A stretch of 64,000 bases of DNA from Varroa destructor (Eukaryota; Arthropoda; Arachnida; Mesostigmata; Varroidae), in the NCBI RefSeq assembly GCF_002443255.2, contig NW_019211454.1, positions 69,340,056 through 69,404,055 on the forward strand, read 5' to 3'. Below, one piece after another: positions 23,758-35,907 of the stretch; position 1 is the stretch's first letter; each line of letters begins with the position of its first letter. The notes under the pieces were generated by a model. It was not told the DNA's origin and did not search any database. It saw only the letters and a program-made list of their open reading frames with translations. The translations under genes and the position numbers were made by a program.

Positions 23758-25379
23758 TATCAAGGCTGGCTATTGATTGGCCTCGTTCGCTTTGCAGCAC
23801 TCAGAATAAACGCACGTTTCATCTCTTCTGCTGCCAGTTGATCAGTTAATGCTACAACAATGCTTCTATTTCACTGAGCATCTATATTAGGAAACAAAAA
23901 CGAATAGGTACAATAATGATGGACGAATTAAGTAAACACTAGAATACCTGCACAATCACGCGGCCGCGGTTCAGTTGGAACACAGGACTTCCCTTTTCGT
24001 CGGATGATTCATCCAGCTTCTTCCTTTACAGTCTATGTGGTCAAGGACTGAGTGAAAAAGCCCTACGCTTATTCGACATCCGACCCTTTGAGAAATAACT
24101 TTATTATATTTACTTAATTTATAGTAGGCAAGTAACATAAATGGATATACCTCTCGAGTAACCGTTCGTTCGTGATTGAAGGAGCTTTAGGCATGATTGT
24201 ACCCAGAGTTATGTACTTACTATACGTACCTTTGAGCAATATTCTATCATTTTTTATATACACATCTAATATACATTTGTTTTGTAATTATTTATTCCTT
24301 AATCAGTGCACGTGTCGTTAACTACTACCAGCTCACAGTCACAGCCTTCGTGACGAAACTACTTATCTGTGCCAGCAAGCAATAGGTTGTCTTTGTCGCA
24401 GCCGAAATCCGTAGCGTAGCATATATGTGGTTTGTTGTACCCGATCCTAGTTATGTTAGCAGTATCAACCTCTGAGAGTTTTCAGTATCCCCACTTTGAG
24501 TAGAAGGTGGTCGTTTGTTTGCTTGCTGCCACTTTACTATTGTGAGGCTATTTTTCCTGTTTCGTAAGAGATGGCATGGCACGGTCGCTATCACTCTAAA
24601 TAATTTACAAACGTTTAGTTGCCTGCATTTAGGTAGATGACAGTCTGCAGTTGTTATGTGTCTGAACGTATTGCAAGCCCTTAATGCAGTTCATTTGTAA
24701 ATTTATTTTTTTAGCTTAGTAAATGCTTTACCAGATAAGTCTCTGGGCTGCATCAGCACGAAACATGTTCCTATTAACTCTCTATGCAATACGCTCGGTT
24801 TAATAGTAATTAGGCACATTACCTTAGCAGCATTGGCTGCCTCTGGACAGGTGCGAACCTGAGCCCGTCCATGCGATACGTAGTGGGTGTTTCTCAAACA
24901 TATGTTTTAATTACGAACTACAAATATGGTGTTTTCGATCGATATCAATGCTCATTTTCAAGGTACAAAACTAATCTTAATCATTAATTTTTTTCATTGA
25001 TTAGTACCACCAGTGGATCGTTTGCGGGGTTTATTCTTAGTATGTAGTAGGCACCGTTTCTTTGTCCCTTGCTTGTTCTATTATCTTTACTGGCTTATTA
25101 TGAAATGCTTTAGGTGTTTGTGAAAAGGCGTATAACAAACTGAATAAACGAGCGCACAGAAAGTCCCGCTCTGAAACCTAATTTGCTGTCTTCAATGGAG
25201 ATGTCTTCGGTTAATTGTCGCTGCAGAAACCTGGCTCCAATAACCAATCGTTTTAACTTTGTTCTTTTTCAGAGCAGCTCAGATGATGTCTGAGAAAGCC
25301 ACTGGCAAGAATATTACGCTAAAGTTTATTCTCGGTCTTTGTGTAATTGCAAATTTTTATTAGCTAAACACTAATCCTT
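22840..25379. other. No supported gene
   Basis: Contains the longest (TA)n tract and a GC patch around the NotI-like GCGGCCGC at 23961. Open frames on both strands there are short and contradictory. Confidence 0.45.
23718..23755. repeat. (TA)n microsatellite, longest in window
   Basis: About 19 uninterrupted TA units. Confidence 0.9.
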
Positions 25380-26240
25380 TTGTTTTTTCTTAGCATTTGT
25401 GTTAGACATGTCAATGTGGCAATTGACTCTACATGGTTGTGCAGTGTTAACCTGTTCGCCTGTGCAACTTGGCGACACGTGAAGCGGTTCGGGTTTAAAA
25501 TCTTTCGCGGACCTAGTTTCCTTCGTATTGAAAATCAGCCCTTTAAAGCAGTGTTTACCGGTAGTCCCGGACGTAAAACTCGAAGCGTTTAGATCCAGCG
25601 ATTAGCGTTCTTGCAAGGGTCTATGAGCTTCCACACTTGCAATTTTTCCAATCAAATCAAGTACGTGACACATAATTTCACTTTAATGTCAGCTAATGCC
25701 ACTGTTTTAATACCGTTTCGGACACCTTTTCAGTTTCGCTATCCTAAGCAGTATTTTTCATTGAAACTGTCACTATTATGCCTGCTGGGTTTCGGGGTCG
25801 TGTTGTTTCCTAGTTTTCGTTCATTTTCGTCTACGTGGTGGATTGTCAATTTTTCGATTAAGTTTGGTAGCTTCGGATCCTTGTTTTAGAAGATCAAAAC
25901 GCTCTTCGATCTGTCGTTATTGACGGCAGCCATATTTGGTATCTGCATGTATGCCTTCAAACACAATAGAAATTTCGCTGGTCGAAAGCGGGTGTAGTGG
26001 ACAAAGCCACTGCATCGTGTCCAACGGTTGAATCATGTACAACAAACATTTATTGATAGTCAGGAAAGTCATAGGCTTTCTCGTCTATTCTGGTCAAGTA
26101 CTGTAGACGCGTTTATAATTCGTATCAGATTTTTTAGCTTACTGCCACTGCTGCTAGGATGCCGCTATGACTGCAATGACAAATCAATAGTTGATTACAC
26201 CCCGACATTTCCCGAGAGCGATCATTCGCCCAGTCGGTAA
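25380..26240 (+). pseudogene. 287-codon frame broken only by three TAG codons
   Basis: One reading frame runs from 25380 to TAA at 26238 with only three in-frame stops, all TAG (25590, 25887 and about 25996), where roughly 17 would be expected. It reads ATWRHVKRFGFKIFRGPSFL, KYVTHNFTLMSANATVLIPF, SLKLSLLCLLGFGVVLFPSF, LLTAAIFGICMYAFKHNR and SRLFWSSTVDAFIIRIRFF: hydrophobic and membrane-protein-like. Best read as a decaying gene or mobile-element ORF. Several same-frame exons separated by introns, or chance, are alternatives. Family not recognised. Confidence 0.4.
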
Positions 26241-26496
26241 ATAGCAAAACGTCAACGGGATACATAGTTCACATATCAGGGGCTGGCATGGTTCAGGTGT
26301 CTAGTGAGCATTTTTTTTTGAGTACATTACCACAGTAACAAGAAGGGTTCGGTTTAAATATTGGCGTTGGCGAATAAAAATTGTTAACAGCAGTTTATTG
26401 TCACGAGCCAATAAGACGCCATAGATTATTACCACAAACACAATAAATTAGGTTAGTAGCTGTTCGTAGGGTTACGACGCTGTTTTGTAGGTCCAG

Positions 26497-26659
26497 AAAC
26501 ACTCAGGTAAATTCAGCAAGAGCTACTTTGGTTACCCTTTGGCGGATTATCGAGCAGGTGATTCCGGGAACGGATTCTCACGGAAGGAATAGCCAAAACG
26601 TTAAAGAAATAAAAGCCACACCAAATCCGGCAGCAACTGAAATGGCTCGTTCTTTATAA
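26497..26659 (+). CDS. Terminal exon candidate, plus strand
   Basis: Acceptor GACGCTGTTTTGTAG, then an open frame reading ATLVTLWRIIEQVIPGTDSH, NVKEIKATPNPAATEMARSL and TAA. The same frame is open back to 26447. Codons look normal and GC-richer than background. It lies just after the TAG-broken frame but in a different frame. Confidence 0.3.
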
Positions 26660-26841
26660 CTAATTCGTAGCCTTCAACAAAGTTTGTCTTCGGACGGCCT
26701 CCACCAAAATATCAGTTTTTGGCTTTCATTATCGTTAGGGGATCTATTAGTGTAGATTTTTCGAGCCGACGCATACGGAGTTACCAGAAATTGAAAGCAT
26801 GAAGACCCTCAGCAAACCTTTTACCTCCCTCTTCCCAGACC

Positions 26842-26895
26842 CATCTTGCAGCCAATCAAGCGAAAGATGAATCTCTGCATTATCTATTCGGGTAA
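26842..26895 (+). CDS. Small internal exon candidate
   Basis: An excellent acceptor (TTACCTCCCTCTTCCCAG) and donor (TTCGG/gtaatg) bound about 53 bases. One frame reads THLAANQAKDESLHYLF; a second is also open. Boundaries are approximate by a base or two. Confidence 0.25.
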   Translation, partial: HLAANQAKDESLHYLFG

Positions 26896-27218
26896 TGCGA
26901 CTGCAGACATAGGTGACGATGGCAAGAAAAACTCACAGCCACCAAGGTCCTGTAGGACACGGCGTGTGTTGTAAGCGTAATGGGGTCCCTTTATAACTTG
27001 TGGACGCCAACGAACCCTTAAGCAATCTGCTATTCAGACATCTGAGATCAATATGGCTCATCGTATAAGTGCTGAATCTAGTGAAGGACATAACGAACGC
27101 TTACCGAACACCTTCACTACATTCACATTTGATGTCTGCTGCCGACGAGTTTCGGTTCCCTGAAAACCTTATGCATTAGATTCGTAGAGTGCGTACATAC
27201 GATTTTCTTGGCAAACAT

Positions 27219-27447
27219 TTATATGCCTTTATTTTCATTAGAGAGATAAGTACCGCTATTGATGTCAATAATTAGACCGAACGAATTTTTTATTTGGTGC
27301 AGATTACCAAAGCATTGCACAATACAAATGATGCTTGACAGACTTGATTGTGTAGGCAATAGATATCCTTTTACAAGCTTCAACTCATTAGTAGGCAGCG
27401 CAGTAACTCCCGTGTGTGACGCGTCGCTTTTCCACTTTCGACCTATA
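27219..27447 (-). CDS. Terminal exon candidate, minus strand
   Basis: Minus acceptor CTCTCTTGGCCTGTTTCAG is followed by 75 open codons: KSDASHTGVTALPTNELKLV, SSLSSIICIVQCFGNLHQIK, ending NSGTYLSNENKGI and TAA. The plus strand is also open (27259-27483), so strand is not certain. The strong acceptor favours minus. Confidence 0.35.
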
Positions 27448-28321
27448 CTGAAACAGGCCAAGAGAGTATCCTTTCTTTGCTAGTTACGACGTATATATTT
27501 GAAGCTATAAAAATAAAAAAAACAGATTTTTTTTTTGCTTTCACCAATAAACAGTTCGTCCGTTATGCTACTAACTCGAATAAACTTTAGTTTTCTCACA
27601 GAAATGGTCGAATTTGGCACATCTAATGCCATGTCCGCTTCAAAAATTTATTAGCACGACTTTGTGAAGGAATTGAAAAACCCCAACGGAGTGACAGGGT
27701 CAGCTGTTTCTCTATTTTCAAACGGGCTTCGAAAGCTTAAACGTGGATTAGTCTATATTTGAGCCAATAAATCCATCCAACAACAAGTTGACGTGAAGAC
27801 ATTTGAACAGAGCGGATTGTGAGCAAATCTGTTTAGTTTACATATGTGCATATATTTGCCATAGTCGTATCATGTTAGTACAGATAGATAACATATCTTG
27901 TATAGATAAACACGTCCTCAGTGTGTTCCAGATCGAACGCCCGCATCAGATACTTCCAAACAGTGTAACCCTTCGATCAATACTATAGGGTTCCACATCA
28001 ACATAGGTGTGTGAACACGAGCAGCGTTAATTACTTCTAAATCCCTATACCCTTTTACGGATGTAGTCCAATGATCCGCCAGTTCTTTGAACAATAAGGT
28101 TATTGTACGAAAATTATATTTCGAATGCAAAAGTAAATATCATTCATGCGGAACAAACTAGATTCGGGAGACAGATTATATTCATACAAAATTCATGGTT
28201 TTTCTGTTAAAAGTCTGTGCGTATCCTTCAAACTCGTTATGTAACTCTCCTACTTCTTATCAATGAATAGTTCCGACAGCGGGTTCCACGAAAACTGCTG
28301 TAAATATCATTGTCTGTCGTT

Positions 28322-28426
28322 TCAACTATGACCACATCGACTGCTTTCATGTTTTCCCGGAACCGCCGCATGGGCGGCTATTCCTTCGACTGTTAGTGGT
28401 TCGGCTGCCTGAGCTGGGCTTTCAGC
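28322..28426 (-). CDS. Ala/Glu-rich terminal exon candidate, minus strand
   Basis: Minus-strand frame reading AESPAQAAEPLTVEGIAAHA then AVPGKHESSRCGHS and TGA. Codons start mostly with G and are GC-rich, unlike the flanks. The acceptor (TTTGTCTACGCTGAG) is mediocre. Unassigned. Confidence 0.28.
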   Translation of the reverse strand, partial: AESPAQAAEPLTVEGIAAHAAVPGKHESSRCGHS

Positions 28427-28777
28427 CTCAGCGTAGACAAATTATTCTAGTATTTATTAAATGATCGACATCTTCACGACCTCTTTCGTACTTCTAACTT
28501 GGCTCGCTAAACCACTGTCTTTGTTCAACTAGCTGGAAGTTCATCAGCCACCGTTTCGAACAGTGACATACTGGCCAGGCATTGAAAACCTTAACTAATG
28601 TGTAGATGACCTAACGTTAAGCACAATGTCATCGGGGTTACATAATCACTTGAAGACAATATTTTGTCAATAACGTGTCGTCGAACGTAACGCAGTCGAA
28701 TAGGGAAACTTGTCATATAGCTATATGGATATATCGCTCAATGTTACTGTGTTTCCAAACCATTCTTACCATATTTG

Positions 28778-28828
28778 GAGAAATTAAATGTGACCTATAT
28801 GACATATATAGGTCACATTTGATTTCTC
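28778..28828. repeat. 23-bp stem, 5-nt loop palindrome
   Basis: GAGAAATTAAATGTGACC at 28778 onward pairs with GGTCACATTTGATTTCTC ending at 28828, with CTATAT/ATATAG closing the stem next to a GACAT loop. Only one position deviates, and that is a T-G wobble in a plus-strand RNA. Confidence 0.9.
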
Positions 28829-29334
28829 TTAATACTTAATTATTTCAATTGGTACTTCTTTTTTTCGACAACTGGTAGCTATATAGCGTAAAAACTCAAA
28901 GGCGCCGTCCTTCGTTTACCTGTAATTAAGACGAAAAAGCGACAAACTAGCTGTATCAATAAAATAAAATCAAACGATTTGATTGAGTACAAAAGGAAAA
29001 CCTTGAATGGTGGCTTCATTCAAGTCTACAACGCTTACTAAATGAGGATTAAATGTTTCCAGGGTATACGCTCAATTCTCTCGGGTTCTGTGACCGCGCA
29101 AACGTCTCGCAATGGTTCACTTTGGAAATAGTATAAGGTATTGTTGTAACTAGGGCTACGCGATAGGTTGATGTAACCATATATATTAGCAAGCACTATT
29201 CGGTATTTTTTTTATCGCTAAAAAAGAAACATAAACTAAACCTTGTTTAGTTATCTAGTAAAGAAATTAGGCTTAACAGCCGGTTATTAGCTAATGAAAA
29301 GGGTGGTCTTTTTCCATTAGAATTAAGAACGTGT

Positions 29335-29526
29335 TCAGGGTTCGTTTAGGTAAACTAAACAAAAATCAGCGCAAGTCAATGAGTGAGTCTTCTGCCGAAC
29401 TTGTAAAAGCGTAATTTGCTCAGGGTCATAATCGATCATCAAATACACTGCGCATGAAATAGTACAACAGAAATGCCGAACGTATATGTGTGAATACAAA
29501 CGAGTGGAAAAACCCACGTGATCCAT
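29335..29526 (-). CDS. Small ATG ORF, minus strand, unassigned
   Basis: 63-residue frame starting at ATG (MDHVGFSTRLYSHIYVRH), Cys-rich middle (FCCTISCAVYLMIDY), ending FCLVYLNEP. No splice or polyadenylation support noticed. Confidence 0.18.
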   Translation of the reverse strand: MDHVGFSTRLYSHIYVRHFCCTISCAVYLMIDYDPEQITLLQVRQKTHSLTCADFCLVYLNEP

Positions 29527-29752
29527 TTACAATCATTTATATATCGCGGCATTGGCCTGGTCAGTAAAGGAGCACCGTTTTCGGTGGCGTCGTCATGCGA
29601 CCGAATAGTTGGTCCGGTTCGACCGACTAGTTGTGCTTCTATCCTAATGAAACATGATGATTGAAAACGAAACTAGATCGATCAAAAACGAAAGTTCTTA
29701 CCGTAGTCGGTAGGACAGATTAATCGGTCCTACGATCACGACGAACAATGTC

Positions 29753-29788
29753 GCTTCATATGGCGATGCCAAACAATGCCCCATCAAG
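29753..29788 (+). CDS. Possible first coding exon with strong donor
   Basis: ATG TCG CTT CAT ATG opens MSLHMAMPNNAPS and reaches CATCAAG/gtgagc. The region 29530-29840 is GC-richer than its surroundings, with short inverted motifs (GGTAGGAC/GTCCTAC) upstream. A downstream 26-base segment at 30472-30497 has a gtaagt donor and a fitting phase. Speculative. Confidence 0.18.
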
Positions 29789-30065
29789 GTGAGCATTGCC
29801 AGTAGGGAACTTCGTGAGTACATCCTACCGTCTACACCTCCTGTTACATTCTAATAATATTTAACACACAGTTCATAAGCCCTCCAAATAATGTTATATA
29901 GGTGCTAAATAATACCGAAAAGAGCCGCTTTTCGATGCATATCCTATAGAATTGCCACCGTCCTTTCCAACATGTCGCTGACATGCAGCGACGCGGCAAT
30001 CTCTCGCTGAGCACTGTCCGCTGGTGCCGTTGACGATTTGATAAAATTCGATATCTGTCCCTCAT

Positions 30066-31802
30066 CTTGTGCTGCTCATTAGCATTACCACAGTCGTCCT
30101 ATCGTCGCCATGTCATCAACCCATACGATGATCTGCTTGACTAGTGACCGCGAATGTCATAGGAACAGCTTACATGATAATCACCATGACATTACCATTT
30201 GTCCTTATTATAGTGCTTCGTTGTTTCAACTAGCAATTTCGATACACTGAGCTCTTCGATAAAAACCAGCGAACACAAAGGTGATGATTGATTTTAATCA
30301 ATGCCAGAGTGATCAGTGCTCTTATTGTTACTGTTTTCGTCAGTGAATTGTTGTCTGCTAGCAATGGTCGTTGACGCAATTTGGAACTTCTGCAAATCAT
30401 ATTTCATTTTGCCTAATATTAGGTTCATAAATAGGCGTACAAAGAAAAATGCAGAAAAAGGCTAGCTTTAGGAGGTCGTCGAGAGTAGCCGCAGAGTGTA
30501 AGTTTTCTATCGAACTGCATACACGCATGTATACATACATGGTGTAATATAGTTACATTTGATCCCGTATTGATATTAACTATGATAGAAGTTGGTTTTG
30601 AGATTTTGCCGGGCTCGTTGTTTTAAAATAAACCACTCTTGTTTATCTTGTCTGAGTGTACGTAGTCGATTAGGTCTTTTTTCAGGCTTTCTTTTTCCCT
30701 AAATGGGTATACCATTCTTCGTTCGAGTCCATGAATATTGTGGATAAAGTTTTTTCGATTAAAATATTATGTATACATGATTCTACAGTAGACTATCCGT
30801 ATATTATGACACGCCACATTAAGGCTTTTTATATCCCTTACTTATGCTGTAGACAGTTGCACCCTTGCAAGTCCTAGGGGACGTTAAGATAATGATTGTT
30901 TGTTGCAGACGTGTAGGAATTAGCAGCGTCAGCCCTAATATAACATTGTCGAGTGCAAGCATACTGCAATCGCTGCTATTGCTCAACGTATATCTTAAAG
31001 AATACGTATTTTCTTACTTATACCTACTGAACATGAAAGTCTGAAAGAACAACTTATAAGATGACTAGTTCGGGTTACAGTGCATGCTTTGCGGTATATT
31101 TCCGTGTCTTTTAGGCCCTATCAGCTAGTAGCTGAAGCTCCAGTAACAACTATGGCTGATGGTTGATGTTTCTGTTCGAAAATGCCTCAAACGGCTTCGG
31201 TCGCAATGAACTTCGATGAAAGCAAATAATAAGGCAGTAAGAGACCTTTGCTACGGCAGTAAAGCGACCAACACATGCGCGCCGACAGACAGAATTAACA
31301 TGACGGATGTTATTCGTCACGGATTCTGTTGCCTCTGCGCAATGTTACAATATCGCTGTTATTATGGCAAGTTCAGATAGATATGGCCATCATCAGAACG
31401 GCGCGGTACACAGCAGATGAATAGTAAGTGACAGAAATGCAAGTTATTATTTAGCTTATAACGAGCCCTTTGGCAGGACAATGTGGCGGCTGTTCGATAG
31501 GTGGCGCTATTTTGCCTATATATCTATTTTTAAAAATATCATAGTAGTCAAAGAAATGGAAGGATAGCAAAATTTGGAGGGTTCAAAAAATTCGACTGAT
31601 CGGCATCACATTGTATAGTCGCCTATTTATATAATATGTAATATATGGGACAGAATAAAAAGTTGGAATCTCTGATTGCTATTTAGTTCCCTAGGTTTAG
31701 AAATCCTCGAATTCAGGCGTATTACTGAAAAAATATATGTATTTTGAAATCGTGACCTAAACATCCTCGTGGGTTAAGAGAGCAAGGTTTTTAAGTTCAT
31801 GT
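30066..31802. other. No supported gene
   Basis: Ordinary A+T-rich DNA; only a 26-base segment (30472-30497) with a gtaagt donor stands out. Confidence 0.45.
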
Positions 31803-32234
31803 TTGCAGTTTATGTTAAAATTAAAGCTGTTTGGTTGTCAAACACCTAAATTTGGAAGAACGGAGAGGAATGAAACGCGTTGCTGGGGACACGTTAAGTT
31901 GCAGTTAAGACAGGACGGTGAACAAGGCAAAAAGTTACCCCTATTGCAAACACGATTACGCGGATTACAGAAGATTGCACATAGACGCTATGTTTTTTCA
32001 TTCAGTTGATTGGACAGTGGCAAAATATCTACCCACGAAACTAAAAGACGTACAAATCTTAAATTTGGGTTTTGGGAAAGAAAGGCATGCCTCGTCTTAG
32101 AGGCGGGTCGCCCCTGCAATAACCCTAACGCAATTTCCGACGTAAAATGCGAAACATTTAGTAGTCACGTTTCTTCAAGGTGCTTATTCGAAAGTGACCA
32201 TATACTATACAGCTTTTTCTATAGGTGTAGATAA
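31803..32234 (+). pseudogene. 144-codon frame with one internal TGA
   Basis: A single frame is open from 31803 to 32234 except for TGA at 32007. It is basic (GRTERNETRCWGHVKLQLR, then GKISTHETKRRTNLKFGFW). About eight or nine stops would be expected by chance, but with many possible windows one such run is not exceptional. Possibly a relic; no family recognised. Confidence 0.2.
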
Positions 32235-33157
32235 AATTTTATTGCTAGTACGTCAATAAAAGCAAGAGACTATTTCCGTCGGTGTATCAGTAAACAAATT
32301 TCCTTGTCAACCTATTGCCCTTGTCATTATTTAGTAGATTAAACATAGCTGATTTAGCTGTTCTGTTGCCTTTGCTTCTCTCCCTTGTTCGTTGGCGACT
32401 GTTTAATGGCATCCACACAAAATAGAAAGAGAACTCCGCTGCTGTCATACAATTGACCGGCTGAGAACGATTGGTCTTTTATGTGCTCTTAAAATAGCTA
32501 AACATATATGAATGCACTATAGATGATCTGATCAGCTTGAAAATTTGTGAGCTTTGTTTATCGACCAACTGGTCAGATATATCGGCGATTTAAAGCACTC
32601 TTTTTTGACTGACGCATAAGCAGAAATGTTACGCAACAAATATCACTTGCGTTTGGCTGCCAACAGCATTCGAGGACGTTGACATCGGTATGTACATAGC
32701 AGCAGAAATAGGCCAAACCTGTAGGATGGCCAGAAAAGACAAGGTAAACCAACTAGTCTTACGTGGCCGGTTTGCTGATTGGTTTAGCCTGAGATGCCTG
32801 CTGATCGCAAATTAAGTAAAAACTCATGTTGTTGATGTTCCATATAGCCAAGCCACTAAACGCTGTAGCCTTCGGAACGGCTGCTGAAACTACGTCATCT
32901 TGTTTAAAATAGAAATATTTACACAACGAATTCACTTGGCCACCACTAAGTTACTGTTAGCTAGATGTCGAGTGATTTAGGGACGGTAAAAAAAGGAGAA
33001 AAAAAATGTACGCATCGTTTTACGGCTGAACACGCACAGAGACAAAAACGAATCAGACGATACAAGCAATACGAAAAGAGACAACGTTTTCACGTTTAAC
33101 CTGTTTCCATTAGCCCACTACGCAGCTGGACTACGACAACGATGATGATTGTGATCA

Positions 33158-33425
33158 CTAGTAGGCAGAACTAGCTATGCGCTCATGTAGACATTTCATC
33201 GATCTATTAGTAATCTTATCAATGTATGTTATAGAGAGATCTGCCTCACAGTCACAACAGTGAGGAGCTACTTCGACATCTTTACAATGTACCACTGATA
33301 TAGAGATTCTGTTCATATGACTTTTCATCTTAAGAGCCGGTACATCTATTAAACTATACGCCGTCAACATTAACCTAATAGGTGTGCGGGACACGTATGC
33401 ATTGGAAATACGATTTAGAAACAAC
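33158..33425 (-). CDS. Terminal exon candidate with strong acceptor, minus strand
   Basis: Minus acceptor TTAGCTTGTTTTGTTAG, then 88 codons: SRTPIRLMLTAYSLIDVPAL, HMNRISISVVHCKDVEVAPH, CCDCEADLSITYIDK and a TAG stop. The Cys/His cluster could bind metal, but no named domain fits. Unassigned. Confidence 0.35.
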
Positions 33426-35127
33426 CTAACAAAACAAGCTAATTAACCGAATTTATACGGATCATGTTATTCAGTATCAACTGCTCGTGTTCATGCTCGC
33501 CGACCTTCAGTAGTGACTTCGACCGATTTGTACAATAGAATTTCGTTTTTAAGAACTTCTTTCGGTTGTGTTCGAAGACGTCCTATTGATTTGAACTTCG
33601 GACGGACTAAAGTCTACGGATGAATAAGAAATCGTTCATAAATTATAAGAAGCTAGTATGTGTCTGCGAATAGTACCATACACGCCGATACAGAGCAAGT
33701 GTACAGCGCTGGTCGATCATACGTTTGGACCATTTTAGAGAGTAGGATATGAAGAGTCCGTTATATGAAGGAGGCGAAGAAAATTTCATTAATGTGCCTA
33801 TAGATATAGTTTGATTTTTGACGATAAGACTGCGCCGAGTTAAATTTTTGATCTATCGCACTGAACAAACATGTCTACCCCACCAAAACAGCTAGTAAGT
33901 ATTACCTAACTTTTAATTACAAAGGAACACATTTGAAATGATCAGCGACAGCACTAAAAAAGATTGTTCTTAATTTTTTCTTGTCGCTGATGTCTGCGAG
34001 GGTTTGTAAACGCGCTGTGCATGGGTGTGAGTTTGAGTTTTTTAAGAACATTGATTGCTGATAACAATGCATAAATATAATCCTCCATTATTTCTAGGTC
34101 TCGTACCTCCACTCTAATTAGACCTCTGCAGCAAATGGATCGAATGTCTAGCACATTTAATTTAAATGTTCCGATAAAGCCTGCGATTCTTCGAACTTTA
34201 TTATTAAAGTTTTTTTTTCTTTTAATTTATTATTATTTATTTATTATTAGAGTTTTTGTCTTGAACTTTTACTAGAGGATTTCTATCTTCATTCCAGAAA
34301 AGCCAACTCCCTGCTTAGTTCAGTCGAAGGTACAGTTAACGACCGTCGACTGAAAATCCTAAATTCTGAAAATGTTTAATATGCAGTTCGTGTTATAAAA
34401 GAAAAAAAAAATAAATTCTAACCGTTTTCTCTAATTATGTGTATTATTGGTGACCTCTACTAGCTATCAACTAACGAGGGTAGATTGCATTTAAAAATCA
34501 TACCTAGCTACTTTCGTGGGCTAATTATCTGAAATATTTGGAACAATATGAGTCTTGTTCTTATGTATTTTTGGCAGACAATTAATAATTTTGAATCAGG
34601 TTAGGAGCGGCATAAGAGAAGAGCTGTTAGAACATCGTTAAAAATGGGAAGCCGGCTCGCCCAATTCTCTTCCTGCACATTGTTGAACTATAAATATACT
34701 TCTAAGATCAATCCTTCTTCGTCATTACGGACAAAAGAAATAATAATAAGTCAATAATTGACTCCTGTGAATCGCCCTTTAATTACCTATACAAGCTATA
34801 AGAACCGTTCTGAATTTGGTTCTTATGGACCATTTTCCGTTTATGAACTCTGCCTAATCCATCCACCTGGGACTACCCAGGGCAACCAATTTTGTGATTT
34901 TCTTAAGTTTTCGAAAAATATCGTTTAACAACAGATCTAAGGACGCTATCTGTTGACCCGATCCATTTTACCCACAGTATTTGAAAGAAAGTTCGTCTGC
35001 GTCCCCCAACACCTAAAGGGGAAAACTATCGAAACCACGCTGTAAAATATGACTAAATGTGTCAATAAAGAGCCGCAATCGTGTAATTACACGATTTAAT
35101 GCGACGAGGAGATCAAAGTTTGTACCT

Positions 35128-35155
35128 AATAATAATAATAATAATAAAAATAAAG
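35128..35155. repeat. (AAT)n microsatellite
   Basis: Seven to eight AAT units with an interrupted 3' end. Confidence 0.8.
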
Positions 35156-35305
35156 GTAAGTTAACTTTTTTCCTTGCATCCCCTATCTTATTCAGCCTAT
35201 TTCAACTTTCCCCATAAGCCATCTACTCTGTCCAGCCTTTCGCTATGTTGATGTCAATGCTTCCAGCGTGAAGACAATGGTCAATGATTTATTTTCACTC
35301 TATAT

Positions 35306-35330
35306 NNNNNNNNNNNNNNNNNNNNNNNNN
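35306..35330. other. Assembly gap (25 N)
   Basis: Twenty-five N, a different size from the 100-N gap, so possibly a sized gap or a different joining step. Confidence 1.
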
Positions 35331-35907
35331 TGTCTGACCAAAATAACCACTGTAATAGTTCTCAGCCTACGCTATCGACGTGGTAAATACCGAAGGCGTG
35401 CTATTATAGAGACCAATGTGAGTAGAGCAGAAGGTTACGGCTGAGCAGTTTTTCGCACAGTTTCAAATCCATTTTACCATTAAGCTCTTCTAGTAGCAAG
35501 TTACGTATGTTAGAGCAACATATTAAGTTTTGAAATTAGTCTAATTTCGATTTCACAGCACATTTGACCTTCCTCTAAGACATTTCCTTCTTTACCTTAA
35601 TACCTAACCTAATAGTTGGCAGTTTTATGATGCAAGTTTTTACATTAAAACAGGTCTTCGCATATTTATGAGACGTTTTTTGGGTAATCAAATGCATTAT
35701 ATTAAATGCTAAAACGTTATACGACCACTTTCGCTCGTCTCATTGGATTCCTCTTTTGCGCAGCGTGGCTTAGTGACAGCGTTAAATTACTGCATCGTGA
35801 CCGCTGCATACGCATATGCCGGCCTTCTTCAGTAGCGTCTCTCTTCCTTACGCTTTTTCGTAAGATGTTCGTGTTAGTCCAATACGTCAGCGCAACGTAT
35901 AAGTCTA

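Larger units (their letters stand above)
33426..35907. other. No supported gene
   Basis: Holds the 25-N gap and the (AAT)n repeat. An ORF at 35706-35924 overlaps the 5' side of the 35908 candidate and its antisense frame; probably 5' UTR. Confidence 0.45.

Noticed and set aside
23940..24080. GC patch with 51-codon plus frame and 26-codon minus frame (reading LDHIDCKGRSWMNHPTKREV)
   Set aside because: Both strands are equally plausible and neither has two good splice sites; not called.
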